In this document: positions 1-8,775 of the stretch, piece by piece
How the letters are laid out: each line of letters opens with the position of its first letter
Numbering within the stretch: the first letter of the stretch is position 1
DNA from: Crocinitomicaceae bacterium
GTDB lineage: Bacteria; Bacteroidota; Bacteroidia; Flavobacteriales_D; Crocinitomicaceae
Direction: 5' to 3'
Length of the DNA stretch: 64,000 nt
Assembly (NCBI GenBank): GCA_029252405.1
Contig: JAQXBM010000030.1
Location: forward strand, 49,773 to 113,772
Notes under the pieces: model-generated
Told to the model about the DNA's origin: nothing
Database searches by the model: none
The model's input: the letters and a program-made list of their open reading frames with translations, nothing else
Program-made: the position numbers and the translations under genes

Positions 1-452
1 TCAAAACGAACGATTGGTCACAAGCCGATGTCGATCAATTGGCGCTGTACTATGGAATCACCAACGTAGAATTCACCGAATACTTGAGAACGCTTGGCGT
101 GAGAAACTGGGATGGAGTTGGAACAAAAAAGTTGGCGTATGATCAGATTTTATGTGAAGTCGCTGATCGAAATTGGTGCTCTGCAACGTGTCCGAATGCA
201 AGCTTGAACGAAGCAGAATCTCTGGAAGAGCCTGTTTGTTATCCAAATCCAGCAAAGAATACGATCCGTTTGTCCATCACAGATCCAGAAATTGAAGGTA
301 TTTATGTCTCTGACCTCACTGGACGAGAGCAAAATGTAGGCATAAGAATGGAAAACTCTTCCTCAATAATCATTGATGTCAGTTCACTGCCAAGTGCATC
401 ATACTTCATAAAAACTCCAGCTTCGTCTGTTCCGTTTATCAAACTACCTTAA
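1..452 (+). CDS. C-terminal part of a T9SS-sorted secreted protein (5' end outside window)
   Basis: The reading frame is open from the first full codon (position 3) through to the stop at 450-452, so the true start lies upstream of the window and the TTG at 39 is only internal. The last ~75 residues form a type A T9SS sorting domain: a CYPNPAKNTIRLS segment, a GIYVSDLTGRE strand and an ASYFIKT strand near the end. Such domains direct export across the outer membrane by the type IX system and are then removed. The part before it (ITNVEFTEYLRTLGVRNWDG) is not recognised. Function of the passenger domain is unknown. Confidence 0.8.
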   Translation, partial: KTNDWSQADVDQLALYYGITNVEFTEYLRTLGVRNWDGVGTKKLAYDQILCEVADRNWCSATCPNASLNEAESLEEPVCYPNPAKNTIRLSITDPEIEGIYVSDLTGREQNVGIRMENSSSIIIDVSSLPSASYFIKTPASSVPFIKLP

Positions 453-692
453 GGAAAATTAAGCCTATAATTTTGGCAAAAAAAACCTAAACAACTTGTA
501 ATCAAGACCTTAATTTTTTTGCTGCACGCAAGAACTTTGGATCAATATCCTGTCGATAAAACCTTACTAAATTGGGTTAGTAACTCTTCGATGGTAAGTC
601 CGAAATGATAGTTGCAAGTGCCAGTTTGTTAAAATGCTCTGACTTCCTATGCGCGCACAACGTATTTATAGTGAACCCCTAAACCAAAAGTT

Positions 693-1802
693 ATGATCCA
701 GCGACTACTAATTATCTCGACTTTTACTTTAATGTTCTCACTATTTTCATTCGGTCAGATCACTTACTTGAATCTTTCAGGATTGACAAATGCTTCACCT
801 TTGGTTGGTGTGCCAATCGGAGCAACGGGATTCACTTTTGACGCTACAATGACCAATAGCTGCGCAAATCCAAACCCTCAAGTCAACGCCAATGGAAACT
901 TCTCATTTCGATACGGAGTGGATCTAACCTGTGAACAATGCATCTCGATTACTCTATCTGGTCCAGGAAATATGTACATCACCGACAATCAGCTCAGCGG
1001 ACACGGAATTTTGGAATTTGCCGACTCGATGACCTTTTCTAACAACACTTATTCTTTAGTTGATCCGGATTCAAGAATTATTTGGGGACCGGCCGGGCCT
1101 CCGGGATTAATGAGTTTTATCACTCCAACTAATATCAGCGCATATACTACATGGAGTCTTCAAACTTTCACGAGTACAATCAGAATTTGCGGAACACGAC
1201 GATATACTGCATCCTACGGTAACTTGAAAACACCGATTCGCATTGGAGTTGAAACGACTACTTTACCGATAGAATTGACTTATTTTCATGTTGAAGAGGA
1301 TTTCGGAAACGGCGCCAAAGTATCGTGGGAAACAGCAAGCGAACGCGAAAATGATTATTTCCAAGTTGAGCGATCATCAGACTTAAACAATTGGAAAGTT
1401 ATTGAGCAAGTTACTGGTGCAGGAACGACAACGGAAACGCAGTACTATGAAATCAACGATGCAAAACCATTGAATGGAACATCGTATTACCGACTCAAGC
1501 AAGTTGATTTCAATGGTGATTTCATCTACTCTGAAACGAAAACACTCCAGATGGAATTTGGAGAGTACGCCAAGGTTGATGTCTTCCCAAACCCTGCTAG
1601 TAAATTCATTCGTGTTATTGGAGGGTCCGAAGAATTGAAAATTGTTGAAGTGTATGACCTCATGGGCAGATCGCTGAACCAAAGCGTCGATATTCAAATG
1701 AGCGGGAATTCAGAACGAACGATTGATATTTCCAATCTTCCGAACGGTGCGTACCTTGTGAGAACGAAATCTGGAAGCTATCCATTTCATAAGGTGCAGT
1801 AG
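693..1802 (+). CDS. Secreted protein with fibronectin-like region and T9SS sorting domain
   Basis: 369 residues. A signal peptide (MIQRLLIISTFTLMFSLFSFGQ) leads into an unrecognised beta-rich N-terminal half. Residues ~190-285 resemble the immunoglobulin/fibronectin-like module common just before T9SS tails (TTLPIELTYF, VSWETASERENDYFQVERS, YYRLKQVDFNG). The last ~75 residues are a T9SS sorting domain (VFPNPASKFIRV, VEVYDLMGR, LPNGAYLVRTKSG). It is probably surface-attached or released; no catalytic motif is visible. The preceding 240 bases (453-692) show no gene. Confidence 0.85.
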   Translation: MIQRLLIISTFTLMFSLFSFGQITYLNLSGLTNASPLVGVPIGATGFTFDATMTNSCANPNPQVNANGNFSFRYGVDLTCEQCISITLSGPGNMYITDNQLSGHGILEFADSMTFSNNTYSLVDPDSRIIWGPAGPPGLMSFITPTNISAYTTWSLQTFTSTIRICGTRRYTASYGNLKTPIRIGVETTTLPIELTYFHVEEDFGNGAKVSWETASERENDYFQVERSSDLNNWKVIEQVTGAGTTTETQYYEINDAKPLNGTSYYRLKQVDFNGDFIYSETKTLQMEFGEYAKVDVFPNPASKFIRVIGGSEELKIVEVYDLMGRSLNQSVDIQMSGNSERTIDISNLPNGAYLVRTKSGSYPFHKVQ

Positions 1803-1883
1803 TAAAACTGGAGTGAATATTGAATTTTCGTCTTCAAAAAACGCCATTTTATGCTTAATTAATAGTTAGACATACCCTTAACA

Positions 1884-2256
1884 ATGAAGACATCTATTCA
1901 GGACAATTTGACATTTCTAGGAGCCGCAGGAACGGTAACTGGCTCCAAAACTTTATTCGACAATAACGGGAAGCGCATTCTCATCGATTGTGGAAGGTGC
2001 CAAAGAGATCAAGTTTTTCGGTCAATATCATAAAGTGAATTGTCAGATACGATCGATCACAGGATTATCAGGACATGCCGATCAAGAGGAAATTGTCGAA
2101 TGGCTGCGTGGATTTCGAAAAAAACCTAAGCAGATCTTTTTGAATCATGGAGAACCTCATCAACGCGATGCACTGCGCACCAAACTGAATTTCCTGTTTC
2201 CTGAAATTGAAGTCGTGTTGCCTGAACCATATATTCCTTATCCTTTGATTGAATAG
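1884..2256 (+). pseudogene. Metallo-beta-lactamase/beta-CASP RNase gene, internally deleted and frameshifted
   Basis: ATG at 1884 opens a frame that reads like the N-terminus of MBL-fold/beta-CASP exonucleases (LTFLGAAGTVTGSKTLF, then RILIDCG) but runs into TAA at 2034-2036 after the frame changes near 1995. From 1990 another frame reads as the C-terminal end of the same family: VEGAKEIKFFGQYHKVNCQI, the conserved ITGLSGHADQEE motif, and IFLNHGEPHQRDALR, ending at 2256. Family members are about 450 residues, so roughly 330 residues are missing, including the HxHxDH metal site and most of the beta-CASP domain. GTG at 1990 could in principle start an 88-residue remnant, but it would have no active site. 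I interpret this as one deletion event. Confidence 0.85.
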
Positions 2257-2305
2257 TTAGGATCGGCTCAGCTCACCCAACAAAACCAGCACCATCTCGA
2301 ACAAA

Positions 2306-3784
2306 TTAGTTCTTCATCAATCGGATTACTTCGTCTTCGAAACGAATGAAATAAACTCCAGCAGGATAGTCGGTAAGGTCGACTATTACTTCATTATTGA
2401 TTGAATCAATCGTTTTAATCAACGAGCCGTGAAGGTCTTGAATCAATACTTCCTTGTTCGAATTAAGGTTGTGAATCGTGCATATTCCATCCGTAGGATT
2501 TGGGAAAACAATCACTTGGCTCTGGATCAAATCTTCAAGCGAAGAAGTTGAGCCATCCTGTGTAACGACAACTGTATCGACAAAAGTACCACCATCAACA
2601 ATTAATTGAGCTGTTCGAGCGGCACCTGAATTCGCTGAGCAAGTCAGTGTAAAACTATCCGATCCCGTTCCTGAACTCGATGACAAACTAAGCCAGGGCT
2701 CGCTGACACTAGCCGTCCAATTCCCCCAAGAATAATACGAAACGCTCACTGTTTCTGATCCACCTGTTTCTAAAAAGTTGATTGGGCACGGTGTAACCGT
2801 TAGCTCAGACGGATCCTGTACGACAACGATTGTATCAGTTTCTGTTGCATTGGAAATGATGATATATCCCGTTCTTAATGCTCCGTTATTTACTGGAATA
2901 GTTGCTGTGCATCCCCCTGAAAAGTCGTAATAACCTTCAGTGCCAGAAGTCAAAGCAGGAGTTATCCACGATTCAGAAGAAGTCATGGTCCAATTGGAAA
3001 GTGAAGTAAACTCAATTTCAGCAGTAGTCGATCCAGATGCACTAATAAATAGTGTGTCCACTGCCGTTTCTAAATCATCGACCATTGGCGTGATGTTGAA
3101 AATGAAATTGGAAGGATTGAAGGTTCCTGCGGGATTCGTCACCGCGTCAATTGGAAAATAGCCATCGTAGGTTCCTCCCCAGCCAAAATTCATGTGAAAT
3201 TCATCCGAACTATTGTAGCCATCAATGAGGTAAAAATGTCCTCCGCCTTTGGCGTAAACAGGACGTCCTTCATCCAACTCGGCTTTAATTCCGGCAATTA
3301 ATTCAGCTGTTGATCCGAAGAGGAAAATAGCTGTCGAGTACATTTTTGGAGAATAGGCGAAATGTTTCTTTAATACTTTCGAGCTGAAAAACGACGTTGA
3401 ATTCGTTCCACTCCAACTCATGTCTACCGATACACCTAAATCGTACATCAGTGTTGCGACTTCCAAGTTAGCAGATGACACAGCGTTCGGCATGGCCGCA
3501 TAGTTGTAATTCGCTGCACTAAAGTCGGCGCATTCGCTTGGAAAATTCGAATTACAATGAGATCCAAAACCTGTTGTGGGGTATGCATAATACTTGCAAA
3601 TCTGCGCCATTGCTGTTGAATTGCAACCAGTGTATGCGTTTCCGCAAGATCCTCCGCTGCCAAATGTCGGCACAAGTGCGTTATAGTAACATGTTTGATT
3701 CCATGTTGTTGAAAGTAAAGGCGATACTTGTGCATTGATTGAACTTGAAATCAACAGCACACAGGTTAAGATGAGTGTCTTCAT
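2306..3784 (-). CDS. C10 (streptopain-like) cysteine protease with two BACON domains and T9SS tail
   Basis: 492 residues. Signal peptide to about residue 19 (MKTLILTCVLLISSSINAQ). The C10 catalytic domain follows directly: Cys54 in GCNSTAMAQ, His183 in GGGHFYLIDGY, and Asn199/Trp202 in FHMNFGWGG match the streptopain active site. Residues ~240-325 and ~335-415 are two BACON-type Ig-like domains (NWTMTSSESWI; NWTASVSEPWLSLS; ending DTIVVVQD and DTVVVTQDG). The end (VFPNPTDGICTIHNL, PAGVYFIRF) is a T9SS sorting domain. C10 proteases normally carry an inhibitory propeptide of ~100 residues between signal and catalytic domain; here there is none. It probably degrades extracellular protein. Confidence 0.9.
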   Translation of the reverse strand: MKTLILTCVLLISSSINAQVSPLLSTTWNQTCYYNALVPTFGSGGSCGNAYTGCNSTAMAQICKYYAYPTTGFGSHCNSNFPSECADFSAANYNYAAMPNAVSSANLEVATLMYDLGVSVDMSWSGTNSTSFFSSKVLKKHFAYSPKMYSTAIFLFGSTAELIAGIKAELDEGRPVYAKGGGHFYLIDGYNSSDEFHMNFGWGGTYDGYFPIDAVTNPAGTFNPSNFIFNITPMVDDLETAVDTLFISASGSTTAEIEFTSLSNWTMTSSESWITPALTSGTEGYYDFSGGCTATIPVNNGALRTGYIIISNATETDTIVVVQDPSELTVTPCPINFLETGGSETVSVSYYSWGNWTASVSEPWLSLSSSSGTGSDSFTLTCSANSGAARTAQLIVDGGTFVDTVVVTQDGSTSSLEDLIQSQVIVFPNPTDGICTIHNLNSNKEVLIQDLHGSLIKTIDSINNEVIVDLTDYPAGVYFIRFEDEVIRLMKN

Positions 3785-3835
3785 GGTAAGTAGTTTACAC
3801 TACATTGACGGAAACACACTCAATCCGGTTGGCTC

Positions 3836-4783
3836 TTAAAGACGTTCTCGAACCAATTCTTCTAATCCATCAATGAAACGATCATGGCTATTTGAACTCG
3901 GAACGAGCTGTACTTTTTCTCCTCCATTCTCTTCGAATATTTCTTGATATTCGTCGCCAATTTCAATCAATGTTTCGAGACAATCTGCCACGAATGCTGG
4001 ACTAAACACCAACAATTTTTTCGCACCACTTTTCGCTTGTTCTTCCACCACTTCATCCGCAAATGGAGTCAACCATTTCTTGTTCAATCGCGATTGGAAA
4101 CAAACGGTATAATCAGATTCAGTGATACCCAATTTGTCCGCAATCAAGCGAGTAGTTGCAAAGCATGTCGCCTTGTAACAGAATTTGTTCCTCTCGTTCA
4201 CTTCGGTTTCACACGGTTCATCTTCACACAAATCTGATCCTTCGTAGACTTTATCTACATGCCGATCCGGCAAGCCGTGATAAGAGAACAAAATGTGATC
4301 GTAATCCTCCAAGTTGAATTCTTTCGTGCGTTCGATTATCGAATCGATGTATCCTTCGTTGTCCCAGAATTGATTGATGACACTCACTTGAGGAACCACC
4401 CACCACTTGCGGATCAAGTCCATTGCTAAATCTATGGCTGAACCGGCTGATGCGCTCGCATATTGAGGAAACATCGGCAATACCACAATGTGATCGTAAT
4501 TTTCCTTGCGCATTCCCTCAAGCACGTCGTACATGGCTGGGTTTTGATAACGCATTGCATAGTGAACCGTTAAATCACCATCGGGAAAACGTGCCTGCAA
4601 TTTCTCAACTGCGGCTTCGGTATGCGTAACTAAAGGTGAAATTCCTCCAGAAATATCGAACAGCTCTTTGTAAATCTTTGCAGATTTCGGTGCTCGAAAA
4701 GGAACGATGATTCCATTTACCAGCAACTTTCTTCCGAGCCAAGGCAAGTCAATTACGCGTGGATCATTCAAGAATTCACTCAA
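3836..4783 (-). CDS. hemH: Ferrochelatase (N-terminus interrupted by an in-frame TGA)
   Basis: Inserts Fe2+ into protoporphyrin IX, the last step of protoheme synthesis. The signature ILFSYHGLP carries the metal-binding His; the C-terminal FVADCLETLIEIGDEY carries the catalytic Glu. Four cysteines after the signature (C-x4-C-x10-C-x4-C) would suit an internal [2Fe-2S] cluster as known in some bacterial ferrochelatases. The coordinates give the longest uninterrupted frame (TTG at 4783). The homologous protein clearly continues upstream in the same frame to ATG 4861 (GVLLIQLGTPDSPKTSDVRRYL), but codon 4 is TGA at 4850-4852. A TTG start would remove the first conserved strand. It lies 3 bases after the solute-binding gene, probably in one operon. 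Confidence 0.88.
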   Translation of the reverse strand: MSEFLNDPRVIDLPWLGRKLLVNGIIVPFRAPKSAKIYKELFDISGGISPLVTHTEAAVEKLQARFPDGDLTVHYAMRYQNPAMYDVLEGMRKENYDHIVVLPMFPQYASASAGSAIDLAMDLIRKWWVVPQVSVINQFWDNEGYIDSIIERTKEFNLEDYDHILFSYHGLPDRHVDKVYEGSDLCEDEPCETEVNERNKFCYKATCFATTRLIADKLGITESDYTVCFQSRLNKKWLTPFADEVVEEQAKSGAKKLLVFSPAFVADCLETLIEIGDEYQEIFEENGGEKVQLVPSSNSHDRFIDGLEELVRERL

Positions 4784-4864
4784 ATAACGACGAACATCAC
4801 TCGTCTTTGGACTATCTGGAGTTCCTAACTGAATTAACAGTACACCTATTCACTTCTTCATCTT

Positions 4865-5719
4865 CTAAAATAATTTTGTTCGCCAATCTTCCGCTTGTTC
4901 TTTCTCAAGCAATCCTAATTTCAAGAGGTATGATATCGTTTTTTCAAACGCGAGTGGGTATTTAATCCCATCATAATTCCAATCCGTTTCGTTGAGCCAA
5001 TTTTCGACATGACTTCGACGCAGGTTGTACCTCCAACTAATTAGGTCGATTGCATTTTCGTTTTCTTTGAGCTCTTGTGCTTTTTGATTTACGATGTCGC
5101 ACATTTTCTTCAACTCCTCGGGATGCTTGTCAAATATTTCCTTTCGTACGGCAATGACAAAACACGGCCATGGTGTAATTACTTCATCGACGCGGCGACA
5201 TTTCTTCTGCTCCGTGTAAGGATGCGTGGTGTATTTCTCCCACAAAAAAACTTGCGCTTCGTCGTTTTCCAAAGCCCATAAACCTCCATACACATCACCA
5301 ATCACGTTGAATTTTAACGAATCTGTGTTCCAACCTTGTTGGTGCGCCATCACGTATGACATCAAGTGCGAACCTGATCCAAATCTCGAAATAGCGATCG
5401 TTTTGTTCTCCAAGTCTGACACTTGTTCATAATCCGATTTGTAAGGAACATGAATTCCCCAACGAAGTGGTGTATTGACGTAAACCTGAATGATTTTCGC
5501 ATCCAATCCTTGCAGAATGGCACGCGTTCCGCCTTCGGTGAGTAGAATTGCAACGTCTAAAGTTTCGTTTTCCAATCCACGAATCATTTGACCCGTTCCA
5601 CCTCCCATATCGCTCCAGTGCAATTGAATTCCTTCATCTCTGAACTTCCCTTCTTCAATTGCCATTCTCCAAGGTAAGTTGAAATGTTCGGGAACTCCAC
5701 CCACTTTCAATCCTAACAT
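4865..5719 (-). CDS. NMT1/THI5-like substrate-binding protein without signal peptide
   Basis: 284 residues with the periplasmic-binding-protein type II fold pattern of the NMT1/SsuA family: LKVGGVPEHFNLPWRMAIEEG at the N-terminus, GTGQMIRGLENETLDVAILL, then the hinge segment SDLENKTIAISRFGSGSHLM. Such proteins usually bind thiamine precursors, sulfonates or similar solutes for an ABC importer. Here there is no signal peptide or lipobox and no importer permease or ATPase nearby, so a cytoplasmic role is likely. It ends just before hemH and starts 3 bases after the exporter gene, so the three may be co-transcribed. The ligand cannot be inferred. Confidence 0.75.
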   Translation of the reverse strand: MLGLKVGGVPEHFNLPWRMAIEEGKFRDEGIQLHWSDMGGGTGQMIRGLENETLDVAILLTEGGTRAILQGLDAKIIQVYVNTPLRWGIHVPYKSDYEQVSDLENKTIAISRFGSGSHLMSYVMAHQQGWNTDSLKFNVIGDVYGGLWALENDEAQVFLWEKYTTHPYTEQKKCRRVDEVITPWPCFVIAVRKEIFDKHPEELKKMCDIVNQKAQELKENENAIDLISWRYNLRRSHVENWLNETDWNYDGIKYPLAFEKTISYLLKLGLLEKEQAEDWRTKLF

Positions 5720-5722
5720 ATC

Positions 5723-7501
5723 TTATTCTTTACGTTTCCGTTCTTCTGAAAACTGCATGTCGTGCAAATTTCGGTAGAAACCGTTTAATTCTAATAATTC
5801 CGCTTGCGTTCCTTGCTCAACGATTTGTCCTTTCTCCATCACAACAATCTTATCTGCTGATTGAATGGTCGATAATCTGTGCGCAATAACTATTGCTGTT
5901 CTCCCCTTCGTTAAGCGCTCAGTCGCTCGTTGGATCATTTCCTCTGATTCATTGTCCACACTTGACGTTGCTTCATCCAAAATTAAAATGTGCGGATTGT
6001 AAACAAAGGCTCGAATGAATGAAATCAGCTGGCGCTGACCAACGGATAAGGTTCCGCCGCGCTCACCGACTTGCGTATCATATCCATTAGGTAATTTAGA
6101 GATGAAATCGTGCGCTCCCACCTCTTTTGCCGCTGCAATGATGTCCTCGCGAGAAATGGAATCGTCACCCAAAGTAATGTTCTGTTCGATCGTATCGGAA
6201 AACAAGAATACATCTTGCAAAACAATCGCAATATTCTTTCGGAGGTAGCTCAATTCAATGTCACGGAAAGCAACATCTCCTACCTTAATTTCTCCCTGCT
6301 GATATTCATAAAAACGACCGAGTAATCCGACTAAGGAACTCTTCCCCGCTCCTGTTGCTCCGACAAAAGCGACCGTCGAGCCAGGATCAATCTTCATGTT
6401 GATGTCGCGCAGGACCCAATCTTCATCGTTGTAGGCAAAGAAGACCTTATCAAAATTGATCGCAGCGTCAAAATCACATTCCACAACTTGTCCTTCATTC
6501 TGAATATGGTCCTCTAAATCAATGATCTCGAACACGCGTTCTGCTCTCACTACTCCCCGTTGGAAGATGTTGAATTTATCCGCCAATTGTCTAATCGGTC
6601 GATACATCATTTGAATCCACATCGTGAACGCGATGAATAATCCGAATTGACTCTCCGCCTCGCCCGTTTCAAATCCGCGAACTTGAAGTGCCGAATACAC
6701 AATCAACAAGGCAATCGAAAAAGAGCTCAATAATTCAACAAATGGAAAGAAAATAGAATTGGCCCAAATTGCTTTCACGTGCGATTTTCTGTGCAACGCA
6801 TTTATTTCCTTAAAAGACTCGTACTCCTTCTTTTGTCTACTGAAAAGTTGCACCAAGGACATTCCCGTCAATCGTTCTTGAACGAAAGTATTCAGGTTAT
6901 TCACTGACTCTCGCTCCATTTTCATTGACTTCCGAAGTGCGCGAGCGAACAATCGTGTGGCGATCAATAAAATCGGAATTGGAATAAGGGTAAGTAACGC
7001 GAGCTCCCAATCGAACCAAAACATCCCACCAATGGCGATTACCACGGCAAGAATATCCGCTAAACCACTCATCAACCCTGCCGAAAACACTTCTGTGATT
7101 GCTTGTAAATCTGAAACCAATCGCGTAACGAGTTCACCAATTGGCGTTCGATCAAAATAGCTCATTCGGAAGGTTAAAATTTTCGCCATGAGTTGCTTAC
7201 GCAGATCACGGATAATCGATTGAGCGAAAAGATTCGAAAAATACGAGGAAAGAAATTGAAAAACGCCTTCAAAAAGCAGCATTCCTCCAACGATCAAAAT
7301 CCACATCAAAAGCATCGATGGATTCTGTGTTTCTGAGATGTACTCATCCACGACATACCCAATAATTGCAGGGCGCATGGGGCCAAGTACACCGAGCATG
7401 ATTGTACAAATCAGTGCAATAAGAAATAGCCCTTTGTACAGTTTCCAGTATGAAAGCAGACGTTTAAAAACATTGATGTCCAGCTTTGCTTTCTTGTCCA
7501 T
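5723..7501 (-). CDS. ABC exporter, fused permease and ATPase (MsbA/BmrA type)
   Basis: A half-transporter that works as a homodimer or heterodimer. Six membrane helices in the first ~330 residues are followed by the nucleotide-binding domain: Walker A GATGAGKS, Q-loop LQDVFLFSDT, signature LSVGQ, Walker B ILILDEATSS and the H-loop His in IAHRLST. I place the start at ATG 7501 (MDKKAKLDINVFKRLL); the frame also allows a GTG/ATG-like start at 7540, which would add 13 residues without conserved features. The substrate is unknown; lipid or drug export is typical. No partner half-transporter lies next to it. Confidence 0.9.
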   Translation of the reverse strand: MDKKAKLDINVFKRLLSYWKLYKGLFLIALICTIMLGVLGPMRPAIIGYVVDEYISETQNPSMLLMWILIVGGMLLFEGVFQFLSSYFSNLFAQSIIRDLRKQLMAKILTFRMSYFDRTPIGELVTRLVSDLQAITEVFSAGLMSGLADILAVVIAIGGMFWFDWELALLTLIPIPILLIATRLFARALRKSMKMERESVNNLNTFVQERLTGMSLVQLFSRQKKEYESFKEINALHRKSHVKAIWANSIFFPFVELLSSFSIALLIVYSALQVRGFETGEAESQFGLFIAFTMWIQMMYRPIRQLADKFNIFQRGVVRAERVFEIIDLEDHIQNEGQVVECDFDAAINFDKVFFAYNDEDWVLRDINMKIDPGSTVAFVGATGAGKSSLVGLLGRFYEYQQGEIKVGDVAFRDIELSYLRKNIAIVLQDVFLFSDTIEQNITLGDDSISREDIIAAAKEVGAHDFISKLPNGYDTQVGERGGTLSVGQRQLISFIRAFVYNPHILILDEATSSVDNESEEMIQRATERLTKGRTAIVIAHRLSTIQSADKIVVMEKGQIVEQGTQAELLELNGFYRNLHDMQFSEERKRKE

Positions 7502-7662
7502 GGAGCAAAAATAATCAAAGATTAGGTATTGATCTCCCAAATAGTGTAAATGGTTGGTGTCCTACCGCAATAAGTCGAGTTGAATTCTTTTCGTTTGAAA
7601 TGTTCAAATTGGGACAAGAATTCTGATGAAAATCCACTAACTTTACGCTAAACTTGATAGCA

Positions 7663-8310
7663 ATGATCCACAACCTTTCGAACACCAAGTCGATATTCCA
7701 GACCTTCTTAGCGGAAATTCGCGATGTCGACATTCAACACGACCCAATGCGTTTCCGCAGAAACTTGGAGCGTATTTCAGAAGTTTTGGGTTATGAGTTA
7801 TCGAAACAACTGCCATACGAAGATCGTTTGGTGACTACTCCATTAGGAGAAACAGAAATTCCTGTTTTGAAATCACAGCCCGTTCTTGCGACAATTTTAC
7901 GCGCGGGATTGGGAATGCACCAAGGATTATTGAACTACTTTGATCGTGCTGAGAGCGCATTTGTTTCGGCTTACAGAAAGCATACGACAGCGGAAGATTT
8001 TGAAATCTACGTAGAGTACTTGGCATCGCCAAAAATTGACAATCGCATTTTGATCATCAGCGATCCAATGCTCGCCACTGGAAGTTCCATGGTTACTGTT
8101 TACAAGGCAATCTTGAAGCAAGGAATTCCTATAAAGACATACATTGTAGCCGCAATTGCCACTCCAGATGCTATGGAATACTGTCAGGCACATCTTCCAG
8201 ATAATACAGAGTATTTCGTTGGAGCAATCGATAAAGAATTGACGGCACAATCCTACATCGTTCCTGGATTGGGTGATGCTGGTGATCTTGCGTACGGAGA
8301 AAAATACTAA
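7663..8310 (+). CDS. upp: Uracil phosphoribosyltransferase
   Basis: Converts uracil and PRPP to UMP (pyrimidine salvage, cytoplasm). The PRPP-binding loop is IISDPMLATGSSM and the uracil-binding loop near the C-terminus is YIVPGLGDAGD; both match the family, as does the length (215-218 residues). ATG at 7663 is preferred over TTG 7654, which adds three residues. A near-consensus promoter element TAACTTTA lies ~20 bases upstream. The next gene starts 3 bases after the stop, so upp, the small membrane protein and the HAD phosphatase probably form one operon. Confidence 0.95.
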   Translation: MIHNLSNTKSIFQTFLAEIRDVDIQHDPMRFRRNLERISEVLGYELSKQLPYEDRLVTTPLGETEIPVLKSQPVLATILRAGLGMHQGLLNYFDRAESAFVSAYRKHTTAEDFEIYVEYLASPKIDNRILIISDPMLATGSSMVTVYKAILKQGIPIKTYIVAAIATPDAMEYCQAHLPDNTEYFVGAIDKELTAQSYIVPGLGDAGDLAYGEKY

Positions 8311-8313
8311 AGA

Positions 8314-8775
8314 ATGTACCTCTCAAAGCTTAGTGGCCTTTTTATTCTGTCATTCATCAAATTCATGTTTGCTCCACTTGGGGGTCCTCGAATGGGATTG
8401 ACATTTTTAGAGACATACTTATCCTGCGTGGCAGGTGGAATTTTTGCCGCATGTATTTTCTATTTCTCCGCGAATTATTTCATGCATCGTGCGAAACGCA
8501 AACGCGAACAACAATACCGAGACCACCTTGAAAAAGGAACACCCTATAAAAAGAAAAAGACCTTTACACGCGTAAACAAAGCAATTGTGAAAGTAAAACT
8601 GACGCTTGGAATTTATGGAACCGCTTTATGGGCACCACTTTTTCTTTCAGTTCCTTTAGGTAGCATTATCGCAGCAAAATTTTTCGGCGATGATAAACGA
8701 ACATTTCCTTTAATCATTGTTGGAATGTTCATGAATGGAGCAATTACCACTAGCATAGCTTATTTAATTGGATGA
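8314..8775 (+). CDS. Small integral membrane protein of unknown function
   Basis: 153 residues with about three to four hydrophobic segments: one near residues 5-20, one near 33-53, and two in the C-terminal half (GTALWAPLFLSVPLGSIIAAK and FPLIIVGMFMNGAITTSIAYLIG). Between them lies a very basic loop (residues ~58-95, many Lys/Arg). I do not recognise the family. It starts 3 bases after upp and its TGA overlaps the ATG of the HAD gene (ATGA), so it is translationally coupled in the upp operon. Confidence 0.75.
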   Translation: MYLSKLSGLFILSFIKFMFAPLGGPRMGLTFLETYLSCVAGGIFAACIFYFSANYFMHRAKRKREQQYRDHLEKGTPYKKKKTFTRVNKAIVKVKLTLGIYGTALWAPLFLSVPLGSIIAAKFFGDDKRTFPLIIVGMFMNGAITTSIAYLIG

